From NCBI RefSeq assembly GCF_001275385.1, contig NZ_LGIW01000015.1, positions 1,240,001-1,304,000 on the forward strand: a DNA stretch of 64,000 nucleotides, read 5' to 3'. Below the pieces are notes generated by a model that saw only the letters and a program-made list of their open reading frames with translations, made no database searches and was not told where the DNA came from. The translations under genes were made by a program, and so were the position numbers. This document shows positions 1-9,509 of this stretch, in pieces. Position 1 is the first letter of the stretch. Each line of letters opens with the position of its first letter. Source of the stretch: Exiguobacterium sp. BMC-KP. Lineage in GTDB: Bacteria > Bacillota > Bacilli > Exiguobacteriales > Exiguobacteriaceae.

Positions 1-1001
1 AACGTGATATCTTCAGGCACCTCTTGACCAGTAGTTATACAATAAATTGGTAAGTCACTCGCTTCTGCGAGACCAACAATTGACCATAATTCACTTGTCT
101 CGTCCGCTTTTGAGAAAATAAATCCAGATACAGGTACGGATTGAAAGCGATCATACATACGAAGTAGATCTTGGTACTTCGCAGTCAAACTAAGTACAAG
201 AAAAACATCTGTATCTTCGAAATCATGTCGACTTTTTAATTGTTCAACATACCCCGCATCGAGAAAATTCCTACCTGCTGTATCAATTAGAACGATATCG
301 CACGATTGTAAAGCTACTTTCGCTTGTTCGAAGTCATGCAGGTCGTATGCGACATGGATTGGGATATCTAAAATATCTGCATATGTCTTTAATTGCTCAA
401 TAGCAGATATTCGATACGTATCCGTCGTAATGAGACCGACACGTTTTTTCTCAGTTAACGTATAATAAGCTGCTAATTTTGCAATCGTAGTCGTCTTTCC
501 GACTCCTGTAGGACCTGTTAACATGATGAATTTCGAGTGCGTCGTTTTCGTTCGAATCTTTGTTTGAACCTCTTCGAGTAGGACAGTGTTCAATTCAGTT
601 TGCTGCGTTTGATAATAGGTCGACACAAGTTTCTCATGTAACTGCTCTGCCAACTGATTCAGTGCTGGCTCGGCCAGTAACTTCGAATAGTGTCTGAGCT
701 CTCTTGGTAATGGTCTTTCTCCTACGGTAATGATTGTAGGACGATCTGCGATTGATCGTATTTCTAATTGGTTCACACGAGGACTCACTCTAGACGGTAG
801 TTCAACTTTAACATCCGATTTGTCTTCCACATGTTCATCAACTGAACCGACTAACTCCACTTTTCGCTTAGCAAAGACTCCGAAAATACCGCCGACTTTT
901 ATATGCCTTGTATTTAAAATGATAGCCTCTTCGCCTAACTCTTGTTTGATTCGCTCCATGGCTTCAGCTACCGTATCTGCTACGATTTTTTTTACTATCA
1001 T
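1..1001 (-). CDS. flhF: FlhF, SRP-type GTPase for flagellar assembly (partial, C-terminus outside window)
   Basis: Translating the minus strand from an ATG at 1001 gives at least 333 residues that run off the left edge. It has an N-terminal variable region (about 1-155) and an SRP-type NG GTPase: P-loop [10 protein letters not shown] near residues 163-172, a DTAGR motif and a KADE motif further on. FlhF is the third SRP GTPase beside Ffh and FtsY, both also in this window, and helps place flagella at the membrane. It starts 3 bases after the flhA stop codon; the GGGGTG inside the flhA end can serve as its ribosome site, so it looks translationally coupled. Identity is firm; only the C-terminus is unseen. 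Confidence 0.93.
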   Translation of the reverse strand, partial: MIVKKIVADTVAEAMERIKQELGEEAIILNTRHIKVGGIFGVFAKRKVELVGSVDEHVEDKSDVKVELPSRVSPRVNQLEIRSIADRPTIITVGERPLPRELRHYSKLLAEPALNQLAEQLHEKLVSTYYQTQQTELNTVLLEEVQTKIRTKTTHSKFIMLTGPTGVGKTTTIAKLAAYYTLTEKKRVGLITTDTYRISAIEQLKTYADILDIPIHVAYDLHDFEQAKVALQSCDIVLIDTAGRNFLDAGYVEQLKSRHDFEDTDVFLVLSLTAKYQDLLRMYDRFQSVPVSGFIFSKADETSELWSIVGLAEASDLPIYCITTGQEVPEDIT

Positions 1002-1004
1002 CGC

Positions 1005-3029
1005 TTATATCACCCCAATACTCTTCACTTCGATTGTCGGCATTAATTCGTTATACGATAAGACCGGTATATCTGGGAAGTATCGTTCTGTCAACTGACG
1101 GACGAACATCCGAATACTTGGAGAAGTCAGAATGATTGGATGTGCGCCGTAGCGTTCGAACTCCAGTGTTCGCTCTTGAAGCGTTTCGATGAAGCGACTC
1201 GCTTTTTCGGGATCAAGCGCTAAATAATTACCAAACTCCGTCTTCTGAATCGCCGACTGAATATCGAGTTCCATCTCACTTGAGACTGTTACGACGTGTA
1301 ACACCTCGCCTTGCATGACCTGTTCAGTAATTTGACGTGATAAGGATTGGCGAACATACTCTGCTAGCAGTTCACTATCCTTGGTTACTGCTGCATAATC
1401 AGCCAGTGTTTCAAAAATCAATGGTAGATTTCGAATTGAAATTTTCTCTTTTAATAGTTGAACGAATACTTTTTGTAAATCTCCAATTGATAGTAATTGC
1501 GGCGTAACTTCCTCCACTAGAATCGGATGCGATTCCTTCAAATGATCGACCAATTGTTTCGTTTCTTCCCGGCCGAGTAATTCAGCTGCATGTTTCTTTA
1601 AGAGTTCTGTTAGATGAGTAGCTACAACAGATGGTGGATCAACTACCGTATAGCCTGACATTTCTGCTCGACTTCGTGTCTGCTCATCAATCCATAGTGC
1701 CGGCATACCAAATGCCGGTTCGACTGTCTCGATGCCGCGGATTTCTGGATCGTCGACACCTGGACTCATTGCTAAATAATGATCGAGCAACAATTCTCCG
1801 CTTGCCATCTCACTTCCACGAATCTTGATTCGATACTGATTCGGTGATAACTGTAAGTGGTCGCGAATCCGAACGGTCGGTAGAACAAAACCAAGCTCAA
1901 GGGCCAGCTGTCTTCGAATCATAACGACACGGTCCAGTAAGTCTCCCCCTTGCGCTTCATCAGCGAGTGGAATCAAACCGTAACCAAATTCGAATTCAAT
2001 CGTATCGACATTCAGTAAGGAAATGACTGATTCGCTTGATCGTAAATTTTCGCTTGGTGCTTCTTCGACAGCCACCTCTTCTTGCATCGTCTTTGTCGTC
2101 TGCTTCATTCGCCAAGCAAAGAATCCAAACAACGCTGCAATCGGCATCGTGACGTAATCTGGAATCGCAGTGAACAATCCGAGTAAGAAAATCGCTCCTG
2201 CCGCAATTCCAACGAGAAGTGGTGTCCGTGTCAATTGACCGATGACATCCTCACCGAGATTTCCGTCAGATGTAGAACGTGTGACGATGATACCAGTCGC
2301 AACTGAAATCAAAAGCGCTGGAATCTGACTGACGAGACCATCACCAACTGTTAGCAACGTATACAAATTTACAGATTCCATCATCGGTAACCCTTGCTGG
2401 ACGACACCAATGATCATTCCGAAAATCAAGTTGATGATGACGATGATGATTCCGGCAATCGCATCTCCTTTAACAAACTTTGAAGCTCCGTCCATCGCTC
2501 CATAAAAATCTGCTTCCGATTGTATCTTTTGGCGGCGAGTCCGTGCTTGTAGTTCATCAATCATGCCAGAATTTAAATCGGCATCGATTGCCATTTGTTT
2601 CCCTGGCATCGCATCGAGTGTAAAACGTGCCGAAACTTCCGATACTCGTTCTGAACCCTTTGTGATAACAAGAAACTGGATCAAGACGAGAATCAAGAAA
2701 ACAACGAAGCCAACAAGGGCATTACCGCCGACAACAAAACTACCGAAAGCTTCGATGACTTCGCCACCGTTTCCGTTTGATAAAATCGCCCGTGTCGTTG
2801 AGACATTGAGCGCGAGACGAAACAGCGTAACGATCAGTAATAATGTTGGAAATACAGAAAACTCAAGTGCCTCTTTGGCATTCATCGCAACGAGTAGTAC
2901 CATCAAGGCAATTAGAATATTGATGATGATTAAAAAATCGAGCATGATAGCAGGCAGTGGAATGACGAGCATGAAGACGATCATGATGACGCCTAGCAGA
3001 ACTGTTAAATCTCGTGTTGATATACTCAT
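1005..3029 (-). CDS. flhA: FlhA, flagellar type III export gate protein
   Basis: This 674-residue protein is the large export-gate subunit of the flagellar secretion apparatus. The first ~310 residues are a chain of hydrophobic helices (about eight) with the conserved FHIPEP-type cytoplasmic loop (the RFTLDAMPGKQMAIDAD stretch near residues 135-155). The rest is the soluble C-terminal domain that docks chaperone-substrate complexes. Length is normal for the family. It lies between flhB and flhF, the usual Bacillus order, 14 bases downstream of flhB. Confidence 0.97.
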   Translation of the reverse strand: MSISTRDLTVLLGVIMIVFMLVIPLPAIMLDFLIIINILIALMVLLVAMNAKEALEFSVFPTLLLIVTLFRLALNVSTTRAILSNGNGGEVIEAFGSFVVGGNALVGFVVFLILVLIQFLVITKGSERVSEVSARFTLDAMPGKQMAIDADLNSGMIDELQARTRRQKIQSEADFYGAMDGASKFVKGDAIAGIIIVIINLIFGMIIGVVQQGLPMMESVNLYTLLTVGDGLVSQIPALLISVATGIIVTRSTSDGNLGEDVIGQLTRTPLLVGIAAGAIFLLGLFTAIPDYVTMPIAALFGFFAWRMKQTTKTMQEEVAVEEAPSENLRSSESVISLLNVDTIEFEFGYGLIPLADEAQGGDLLDRVVMIRRQLALELGFVLPTVRIRDHLQLSPNQYRIKIRGSEMASGELLLDHYLAMSPGVDDPEIRGIETVEPAFGMPALWIDEQTRSRAEMSGYTVVDPPSVVATHLTELLKKHAAELLGREETKQLVDHLKESHPILVEEVTPQLLSIGDLQKVFVQLLKEKISIRNLPLIFETLADYAAVTKDSELLAEYVRQSLSRQITEQVMQGEVLHVVTVSSEMELDIQSAIQKTEFGNYLALDPEKASRFIETLQERTLEFERYGAHPIILTSPSIRMFVRQLTERYFPDIPVLSYNELMPTIEVKSIGVI

Positions 3030-3043
3030 GATGCTTCATCCTT

Positions 3044-4135
3044 TCATTTTGCTTGTTTCAGTTGATAGACAAAGGCGAGTGTTTCAGCGAGCGCCTGATA
3101 GAACGATTCATCCACTGCCATACCAATTTCTGATTGAGCGAACAACGCCCGCGCGAGCGGACGGTTTTCAACAATCGGGACATCAGCTGCTGTCGCCTTC
3201 TCCCGAATCCGGAACGCGACAGCATCTACGCCTTTCGCAACGACGATCGGTGCCATATGTTTTCCGTCATCGTATTGGATCGCTACCGCATAATGTGTCG
3301 GGTTCGTGATGACGACATCGGCATTTGGTATTTCTTGCATCATCCGCCGCATCGCCATCTCCCGTTGTTGTTGTTTGATTTTTCCTTTGATTTGAGGGTC
3401 ACCTTCCGTATTCTTATGTTCGTCCTTTAAATCTTGTTTACTCATTCGAATCGACTTCTCAAAATCAAATTTTTGATAAGCAAAGTCTAAAATGGCTAAC
3501 GCAATTAAAGCGATACTAACGGACAAACCGAGTAAAAATGTTAAATGACCAATAATAGCTAAAGCATCGCCAATCGGTTCCGAAGTCAACCGCGAAATTT
3601 CGACCTTGTTGTTCCATAGGACCGTACCACTCGTCACACCGATGACAAGCAGTTTAAAAACGGATTTTAGAAACTCGACGAGCGCTTTGACGCTAACGAT
3701 GCGTTTGACACCTTGCAGTGGATTGATACGATCTAGTTTAGGTTGAATCGCCTCACCACTCAGAAGTACACCAATCTGGACGAAATTTCCTAGAATACCG
3801 ATAACAACCGCAGTTAAGAAAAACGGTGCAACGAGAATTCCCATCTGAATGAGCATCTCGACTAGTATCTGTTCGATCCGTCCCTCCTCGACAGCCTGCA
3901 AGACTTGACTTGCACTGAGACCATCTTGTAAAACAAGCACGAATCGCCTTCCTAGAAATGGACCAAAAAAATAGAGGACGAGAAACATCGCGAATAACAT
4001 AAAACTACTCGTCAAATCCGCTGATTTTGCGACTTGACCCTTCTTACGAGAGTCATCCCGCTTTCGAGGTGTCGCCTTCTCCGTCTTTTCACCAGCGAAA
4101 TACTGAAGGTCAAGGCGTAATCGATATGTATACAT
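3044..4135 (-). CDS. flhB: FlhB, flagellar export switch protein
   Basis: This 363-residue protein starts with the typical LQYFAGEKTEKATPRKR segment, has four membrane helices and ends in a cytoplasmic domain. The self-cleavage motif NPTH is at residues 278-281; cleavage between N and P releases an 85-residue fragment that governs the switch from rod/hook to filament export in the known family. The ribosome site AGGAGG lies within the last codons of fliR and the genes are 4 bases apart, so translation is probably coupled. A second copy of only the post-cleavage domain is encoded at 29495-29755. Confidence 0.97.
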   Translation of the reverse strand: MYTYRLRLDLQYFAGEKTEKATPRKRDDSRKKGQVAKSADLTSSFMLFAMFLVLYFFGPFLGRRFVLVLQDGLSASQVLQAVEEGRIEQILVEMLIQMGILVAPFFLTAVVIGILGNFVQIGVLLSGEAIQPKLDRINPLQGVKRIVSVKALVEFLKSVFKLLVIGVTSGTVLWNNKVEISRLTSEPIGDALAIIGHLTFLLGLSVSIALIALAILDFAYQKFDFEKSIRMSKQDLKDEHKNTEGDPQIKGKIKQQQREMAMRRMMQEIPNADVVITNPTHYAVAIQYDDGKHMAPIVVAKGVDAVAFRIREKATAADVPIVENRPLARALFAQSEIGMAVDESFYQALAETLAFVYQLKQAK

Positions 4136-4139
4136 GTCC

Positions 4140-4907
4140 TTAACCTCCTAGTAATCGAATGGCATCTGCAAGTACATCTTGTAGTAATGGGACGAATCGA
4201 CCAATCCCTGTGATCGTCGCACCTGCTAATAAAAACAAGATGGCGTACCCCATCAAAAGTTTGACTGAAAAACCAATTGCAAAAATGTTGAATTGGGGTG
4301 CCGTTTTCGCTAAAAAACCGAGTGCGAGATCGACTAAAAATAGTGAAACAACTAGTGGCATTGCCATTTGCAAAGCGGTCAGCATTGCAAGACCAACGAC
4401 ACGGATGACCAAACTCATTCCTGCGTCACCAGACACCGCTATCAGACTACCCGGCGGAAAGATTTGAAAACTCGTATAGATTCCGTCAAGTAAAATCAGA
4501 TGCATATCGGAAGCGAGTAGGACGAGTAACGTCAGCATGTAATAAAATCGTCCAACGATGGGTGATTGTCCGCCAAACATCGGATCATAAGCCGAAGCCA
4601 TCGCAAGTCCCATCTGCAAATCGATGATCGAACCAGCAATTTGTGGCGCATACAATAAAAAACTGGCAAGTAAGCCTAGAGCTAAACCAATCAGGACTTC
4701 CGTTCCCATTCGAAAGAAAAAATCGAAATCTTCTACGCGGACATCTGTCTTCACGGCGTAACTCGCAAAGTAAGCTAAACCTGCCGCTAGCGCCAATTTA
4801 TGCTGCGCAGGTAATTGCTTTGACGAGAACAAGGGAGCCGCAACGAGGAAACCGACGATTCGTCCAAAGACGAGCAGAAAGACACTCAGGAAAGAAAGTA
4901 ACGTCAT
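4140..4907 (-). CDS. fliR: FliR, flagellar export gate membrane protein
   Basis: A 255-residue integral membrane protein with about six hydrophobic helices and the family pattern of FliR (N-terminal FLLVFGRIVGFLVAAPLF, C-terminal glycine-rich helix). With FliP and FliQ it forms the export gate core. It overlaps fliQ by 4 bases (ATGA), as in the tightly packed Bacillus operon. Confidence 0.96.
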   Translation of the reverse strand: MTLLSFLSVFLLVFGRIVGFLVAAPLFSSKQLPAQHKLALAAGLAYFASYAVKTDVRVEDFDFFFRMGTEVLIGLALGLLASFLLYAPQIAGSIIDLQMGLAMASAYDPMFGGQSPIVGRFYYMLTLLVLLASDMHLILLDGIYTSFQIFPPGSLIAVSGDAGMSLVIRVVGLAMLTALQMAMPLVVSLFLVDLALGFLAKTAPQFNIFAIGFSVKLLMGYAILFLLAGATITGIGRFVPLLQDVLADAIRLLGG

Positions 4908-5176
4908 TTTCGGGAAACCTCAGCGATTTGCTTAAATAGATCAATCGTAAAGGTCTGTAACTCCTGCATGATCCATGGACCGAAAAAGACGAGTGCTAAA
5001 AAGACGGCAACGATCTTCGGAACGAACGATAACGTTTGTTCCTGAATCTGCGTCGTCGCCTGTAAGATACTGACGAGTAGACCGACAACGAGCGAGACGA
5101 GTAACAAGGGAGCTGAAACTTTGAGTAATGTCCAGACAGCAGAACTTGCCAACTGAATAATCATTTCTTGAGTCAT
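4904..5176 (-). CDS. fliQ: FliQ, small flagellar export gate protein
   Basis: A 90-residue protein with two hydrophobic helices, the standard size and layout for FliQ. It includes the family segment VSLVVGLLVSILQATTQIQEQTLSFVPK. It sits between fliP and fliR. Another frame in the same stretch gives a 91-residue reading with no family likeness and is ignored. Confidence 0.96.
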   Translation of the reverse strand: MTQEMIIQLASSAVWTLLKVSAPLLLVSLVVGLLVSILQATTQIQEQTLSFVPKIVAVFLALVFFGPWIMQELQTFTIDLFKQIAEVSRK

Positions 5177-5187
5177 CTTCTCTCCCC

Positions 5188-5856
5188 CTAACGCATACTG
5201 ACAAGCAACGATTCAACGATCAGGTGCCAGCCGTCAACTAAAATAAATAACAATAATTTAAACGGTAACGCAATCATGACAGGTGGCAACATCATCATCC
5301 CCATCGACATCAGGACGCTTGAAACAACCATATCAATGACAAGGAAAGGTATGAAGATCATGAACCCGATTTGAAACGCCGTTTTTAATTCACTGATCGC
5401 ATATGCTGGAACGAGTGCGACAAGTGGAATATCTTCAATCTTTTTTGGTTTTTCATAATTACCGTATTTTAAAAACAACTCTAAATCGTTCGTGCGCGTG
5501 TGCTTCGACATGAACCGTTTCATCGTGTCTCCCGCATTATCAAACGCTTCATCTTGACTAATTTTATCTGCCATATATGGTTTAAGAGCCGTCGTGTTTA
5601 ATTCAGATAAGACAGGCGACATGACGAATAACGTGATGAACAAAGCGAGTCCGACGAGTAACTGGTTCGGTGGCGTCTGTTGCGTTCCGAGAGCCGAACG
5701 GACGAAAGACAATACGACGACGACACGTGTGAAACAGGTCATTAAGATGAGTAGTGACGGTGCAAGCGATAACAACGTCAATAACACGAGCAGTTTAATG
5801 GATGTCGCTGTTCCTGACGGAGTATCGAGTGATATCAGATTCTCAATCGTATTCAT
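5188..5856 (-). CDS. fliP: FliP, flagellar export gate protein
   Basis: A 222-residue membrane protein with hydrophobic helices at both ends and the conserved central stretch (MTCFTRVVVVLSFVRSALGTQQ, residues ~40-61). FliP forms the pentameric core of the export gate with FliR. It overlaps fliZ by 4 bases. The cytoplasmic/periplasmic loop around residues 95-130 is of normal size. Confidence 0.97.
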   Translation of the reverse strand: MNTIENLISLDTPSGTATSIKLLVLLTLLSLAPSLLILMTCFTRVVVVLSFVRSALGTQQTPPNQLLVGLALFITLFVMSPVLSELNTTALKPYMADKISQDEAFDNAGDTMKRFMSKHTRTNDLELFLKYGNYEKPKKIEDIPLVALVPAYAISELKTAFQIGFMIFIPFLVIDMVVSSVLMSMGMMMLPPVMIALPFKLLLFILVDGWHLIVESLLVSMR

Positions 5857-6344
5857 GAGCGCCCTCGATTCTTTTGCAGTTGTTCGAGTTGTTGTTTAAA
5901 CGTCTCAAGAAACGGTGATGGTGATGATTTAGGAGAAGACTCTTCAAAATCCGTCGATTCGTATCCTTCAAAATCATCCAAAGTGTCTAATAATTGTACA
6001 TTTTCACCAACACCGACGACGTAAATCTTACCTTGTATCTTGACTAACTGGACCGATCGATCTTTCCCAAGTGGTACTCCACCTAGATGTGTCAATCGTC
6101 CAGAATGTCTAACACCTCGCGTCCGTTCATGAATGAATCGTGTCACAAGGATGAATCCGCCGATCAAGACGATCAGAACGACGACTCCTTTAAAAATGGT
6201 CAACGCCATGGAAGGACTCTCATCGACTTGCTGAGTCGCCGGTGCATCGTTCTGAGTTGGATTTAATTTTTCTTCGACTGTTTCTGCATTTACGGGAAGC
6301 GCAAGCAAAAACAGTAGACAAATCAGCAAAGTCACTTTTTTCAT
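5853..6344 (-). CDS. fliZ: FliZ/FliO-like flagellar assembly protein
   Basis: A 163-residue protein with an N-terminal signal-like segment (KKVTLLICLLFLLALPVNA), a second membrane helix at about residues 50-70, and a soluble domain with the FliO pattern (LGGVPLGKDRSVQLVKI). FliO/FliZ assists FliP assembly in the export gate. Position between cheY and fliP is the Bacillus order. It is shorter than the B. subtilis protein (about 219 residues as I recall), mainly in the tail. Confidence 0.9.
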   Translation of the reverse strand: MKKVTLLICLLFLLALPVNAETVEEKLNPTQNDAPATQQVDESPSMALTIFKGVVVLIVLIGGFILVTRFIHERTRGVRHSGRLTHLGGVPLGKDRSVQLVKIQGKIYVVGVGENVQLLDTLDDFEGYESTDFEESSPKSSPSPFLETFKQQLEQLQKNRGRS

Positions 6345-6706
6345 GACGAGACAGTTTTCGAGACCGCTTCAAGTACACGATCTGCTTGGAACGGTTTGAC
6401 GATGAAATCTTTCGCACCTGCTTGAATCGCATCGATAACCATCGACTGTTGTCCCATTGCTGAACACATGATGACTTTGGCAGCCGGATTAATTGCTTTA
6501 ATTTCTTTTAAAGCAGAGATTCCATCCATTTCTGGCATCGTGATATCAAGTGTGACGAGATCTGGTGTTAATTCCTTATACTTCGAAACAGCCTCTAATC
6601 CATTCTCCGCTTCACCAACGACATCATAGCCGTTCTTCGATAAAATTTCCTTGATCATCATTCGCATGAAAGCAGCGTCATCTACGATTAATACTTTTGC
6701 ACTCAT
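6341..6706 (-). CDS. cheY: CheY, chemotaxis response regulator
   Basis: A 121-residue single-domain receiver. Acidic pocket residues are Asp9 and Asp10, the phosphorylation site is Asp54 (TLDITMPEMD), and the switch residues are Ser82 and Lys104 (VKPF). Phospho-CheY binds the motor switch proteins FliM/FliY encoded just upstream in the operon. It overlaps fliZ by 4 bases. Confidence 0.97.
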   Translation of the reverse strand: MSAKVLIVDDAAFMRMMIKEILSKNGYDVVGEAENGLEAVSKYKELTPDLVTLDITMPEMDGISALKEIKAINPAAKVIMCSAMGQQSMVIDAIQAGAKDFIVKPFQADRVLEAVSKTVSS

Positions 6707-6720
6707 TATATAGTTCCTCC

Positions 6721-7851
6721 TTAGAACATCCGAAGACGTTCTTTTGTATTTACGATTTCTGTAATACGTACTCCGAAATTTTCTTCAATGACAACGACTT
6801 CTCCAGTCGCAATCAACGTATTATTTACAAACACATCTACTGGTTCACCTGCTAATTTATCAAGTTCAATGATGGAACCTTGCGTCAGTTCTAAAATATC
6901 TCTAACCGATCGTCGCGTACGTCCTAGTTCAACCGTGACGTTCAATGGCACGTCATACAACATACCAATATTAGAAGGTGTTCCGTCTACTTGTGCATCA
7001 CTTAATTGACCGAATTGGACAGGACTGACAGCAACACTCTCTTTCACTACTTGCTCCTGAACTGGAGCAGGTTTTGCAGGCGGCGGAGAAGCTTCAACGG
7101 CTGGTGACGGCTTAGGTTGAGTATGTGCCGCAGGTTGAACCGGTGAAGGTTCATGTGATACTTCAGTACTCGCTAAGAACAACTTTTGAATGAGTTGTTT
7201 CGAAAACTCGAGCGGTGCCAACTGTACGATTTTCGAATCAATCAATGTACCGATTTTCAAATCGAACTCAATGATGACCATGCTGTCCCAAAGAGAGAAA
7301 CTATCTACGATACTTTTCTCTTGAGAAAAATCAAAGATTTCAACAGCTGGAGGTGAGATATCAATTCTCATGGAGAATACCGTTGACATCGATGTAGCGG
7401 CAGCTCCCATCATTTGGTTCATCGCTTCTTGTACAGCTGAGAGCGCAATCGGCTCCATCTCAGCAGTCTCATCAATGACACCATCTCCACCCATCATTAA
7501 GTTCGCAATAATGGAGGCATCTCGTTGTGTTAAGATGAGGACATTTTCACCTTTAAAACCTTCTGTATATCCAACGCGTAAAGCAACATGCGGAATTGGA
7601 TACCGACTTCTTAGTTCATCCATCGTAATCATTCGAACATGTGGCGTCGTGATTTCTACTTTTTGATTCAATAACGCGGATAAAGCCGTAGCTGAATTCC
7701 CTAAAGAAATATTCCCAACTTCTCCAAGTGCATCGATTTCCATTTCGTCTAAAACTTCTTCATCAGATTGGCTATCGCTCACATCATCAGAATCAGATGG
7801 CGCTCCTCTTAATAAAGCATCGATCTCATCTTGCGAAAGCATATCGCTCAT
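6721..7851 (-). CDS. fliY: FliY, motor switch protein with CheC-type phosphatase domain
   Basis: The start was set at 7851 (376 residues) because AGGAGG lies 6-7 bases upstream and the protein then begins MSDMLSQDEIDALLRG, the CheY-P binding motif shared with FliM. The middle is a CheC-like phosphatase domain with both E-x2-N-type active sites visible (ALGEVGNISLGNSA and SAVQEAMNQMM). A proline/alanine-rich linker (about 230-275) leads to a C-terminal FliN/SpoA domain (DVPLNVTVELGRTRRSV). It therefore both builds the C-ring and dephosphorylates CheY-P, as known for Bacillus FliY. Confidence 0.96.
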   Translation of the reverse strand: MSDMLSQDEIDALLRGAPSDSDDVSDSQSDEEVLDEMEIDALGEVGNISLGNSATALSALLNQKVEITTPHVRMITMDELRSRYPIPHVALRVGYTEGFKGENVLILTQRDASIIANLMMGGDGVIDETAEMEPIALSAVQEAMNQMMGAAATSMSTVFSMRIDISPPAVEIFDFSQEKSIVDSFSLWDSMVIIEFDLKIGTLIDSKIVQLAPLEFSKQLIQKLFLASTEVSHEPSPVQPAAHTQPKPSPAVEASPPPAKPAPVQEQVVKESVAVSPVQFGQLSDAQVDGTPSNIGMLYDVPLNVTVELGRTRRSVRDILELTQGSIIELDKLAGEPVDVFVNNTLIATGEVVVIEENFGVRITEIVNTKERLRMF

Positions 7852-7852
7852 G

Positions 7853-8836
7853 TTATTCCTCCTCAATTCGTTGTATGACTTGTAAAGCGAGATGCTTCCC
7901 ATTTAGACCTGGTCGCGCCTTGAACATTTTACGATCATCGACGAACAGTTCAACCGGATCAGATGTACGTGTCTTCAGGGATAGACAGTCGCCAACTTCG
8001 AGGTGTAACAACTCACCAAACGACAGATCCGTCTGGCCAAGCACTGCTTTCAAATCGACGACAGAACTCATTAATTGAGTCTGCATATGTTCAGACGCTT
8101 GATCATTGATTGATTTACGTTTATCTTGTTGCATCCAAAAATGACTGGATAGTTTAGGTAAAATCGGTTCCAACGTGACGAAAGGTAAACATACATTTAA
8201 TGTGCCACTCACTTCGCCGACAGTTACATAAATGGACACGAGTATAACCGTTTCGTTTGGAGAAACGAGCTGAAGAAATTGTGGATTAATCTCAAGATCA
8301 TCATATTCAGCTTCTAATTCTGTAATCGATTCCCATGCTGCTCCGTATTGTACGAATGCTCGTTTAAACAACTGCGTTAAAATTCGTGTTTCAATTTCTG
8401 TTAAGTTCTCAATTTTGTTCATTCCTTCGCCCGGTCCACCAAGAAGTCGATCTAACATCGCATATGCAATGTTTGGATTCACTTCAAAAATGACTTTCCC
8501 GTCTAATGGCTGAAGGTTGACCAAATTGATTAATGTCATATTTGGAATAGAATGAATAAATTCGTCATAAGGCAGTTGTTCCACCGTATTCACAGTAAAC
8601 TGGACATATGTTCTTAACTGAGCTGAAAAGTGAGTCGTTAGCACTCGAGCAAATTGCTCATGAATGCGCGTTAAATTTCGTAATTGGTCTTTAGAGAAAC
8701 GAAGAGCACGCTTGAAATCATACACTTTAACGCGCCGCTCTTCTTCTTGACTCCTGATTTCCTCAACTTCCATATCTCCACTTGAAATAGCTGATAGCAA
8801 GGCGTCAATTTCATGTTGTGATAATACTTCGCTCAT
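7853..8836 (-). CDS. fliM: FliM, flagellar motor switch protein
   Basis: A 327-residue C-ring protein starting MSEVLSQHEIDALLSA (CheY-P binding helix), followed by the CheC-like middle domain and a C-terminal SpoA domain (DLSFGELLHLEVGDCLSL). Length is standard. The stop codon is one base before the fliY start and the fliY ribosome site is inside the fliM end, so the two are coupled. Confidence 0.97.
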   Translation of the reverse strand: MSEVLSQHEIDALLSAISSGDMEVEEIRSQEEERRVKVYDFKRALRFSKDQLRNLTRIHEQFARVLTTHFSAQLRTYVQFTVNTVEQLPYDEFIHSIPNMTLINLVNLQPLDGKVIFEVNPNIAYAMLDRLLGGPGEGMNKIENLTEIETRILTQLFKRAFVQYGAAWESITELEAEYDDLEINPQFLQLVSPNETVILVSIYVTVGEVSGTLNVCLPFVTLEPILPKLSSHFWMQQDKRKSINDQASEHMQTQLMSSVVDLKAVLGQTDLSFGELLHLEVGDCLSLKTRTSDPVELFVDDRKMFKARPGLNGKHLALQVIQRIEEE

Positions 8837-8845
8837 GCTGCCACC

Positions 8846-9298
8846 TCACTGGATGATTTTTTTCGTAGTATAGACACGTTGGACATCACCCTCTTGGATG
8901 AGTTTTTTGAACTGGACACGTAATTTTTCTTCCAGTTTCTCCATGTCGGCTTTCGAATCCAAATCCGATTTTTTCATGGTAGATAAATCCCCAAGAATGA
9001 TGTTGTTAATTTGGAATTTACGCAATTCTAAATCATCTCGTGTTTTTTGATCATCGGTTACAATTGTAAATTGTACATTCAAGAAACGTTCGTCTGAAAT
9101 GTTCGTCGTCAAATCATCAGTCTGAAGACTACGTGCATCAAGCTCTTCTCCAGTCGGCTGTTCTACTTTTGCTTTCGTTTCATCTGGAGCAATCAAATAT
9201 TTCATTACCATGTACCCAGCTCCAACCATCATGAGAGCAACGATGACCATGATTAATGGTAATTTAAGCTTACTTTTCTTTTTCTCTTCTTCCGCCAT
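8846..9298 (-). CDS. fliL: FliL, flagellar basal-body stator-associated protein
   Basis: A ~150-residue protein with a short charged N-terminus, one membrane helix (about residues 13-33) and an extracytoplasmic FliL domain with the LNVQFTIVT strand. FliL surrounds stator units in known systems. Two adjacent ATG codons (9301 and 9298) are possible; the second is 7 bases from GGAGG and is preferred. The start overlaps the swrD end by about 29 bases. Confidence 0.93.
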   Translation of the reverse strand: MAEEEKKKSKLKLPLIMVIVALMMVGAGYMVMKYLIAPDETKAKVEQPTGEELDARSLQTDDLTTNISDERFLNVQFTIVTDDQKTRDDLELRKFQINNIILGDLSTMKKSDLDSKADMEKLEEKLRVQFKKLIQEGDVQRVYTTKKIIQ

Positions 9299-9509
9299 CA
9301 TCGATCCTCCTTACACTCGTCAAGCCGGTCAATCCGATTTGACGATAAAATTGAATTGCTGCCTCCGTCACTTCCTCCATCGATTCTTGTACGACATACG
9401 TTTGTCCACCAATGAGGTGAATCGTCGTATCAGGAGTCGAACGAATGGATTCAATCAAGCTGGCATTAATGACTAATGGTGTTTTCCGTAACGTCGTTAA
9501 CTGAATCAT
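9270..9509 (-). CDS. swrD: SwrD/FlbD-family flagellar protein
   Basis: A 79-residue cytoplasmic protein of the FlbD/YlzI family: MIQLT at the start, then the NASLIESIRSTPDTTIHL segment. In Bacillus the homologue SwrD raises motor power/torque. It overlaps flgE by 4 bases and fliL at its charged tail (GGRREKEK). Position between flgE and fliL is as in Bacillus. Confidence 0.92.
   Translation of the reverse strand: MIQLTTLRKTPLVINASLIESIRSTPDTTIHLIGGQTYVVQESMEEVTEAAIQFYRQIGLTGLTSVRRIDDGGRREKEK

Noticed and set aside
2563-3309. A 248-codon plus-strand frame opposite flhA/flhB
   Set aside because: It spans two real genes on the other strand and has low-complexity Ser/Thr/Lys content with no family features.
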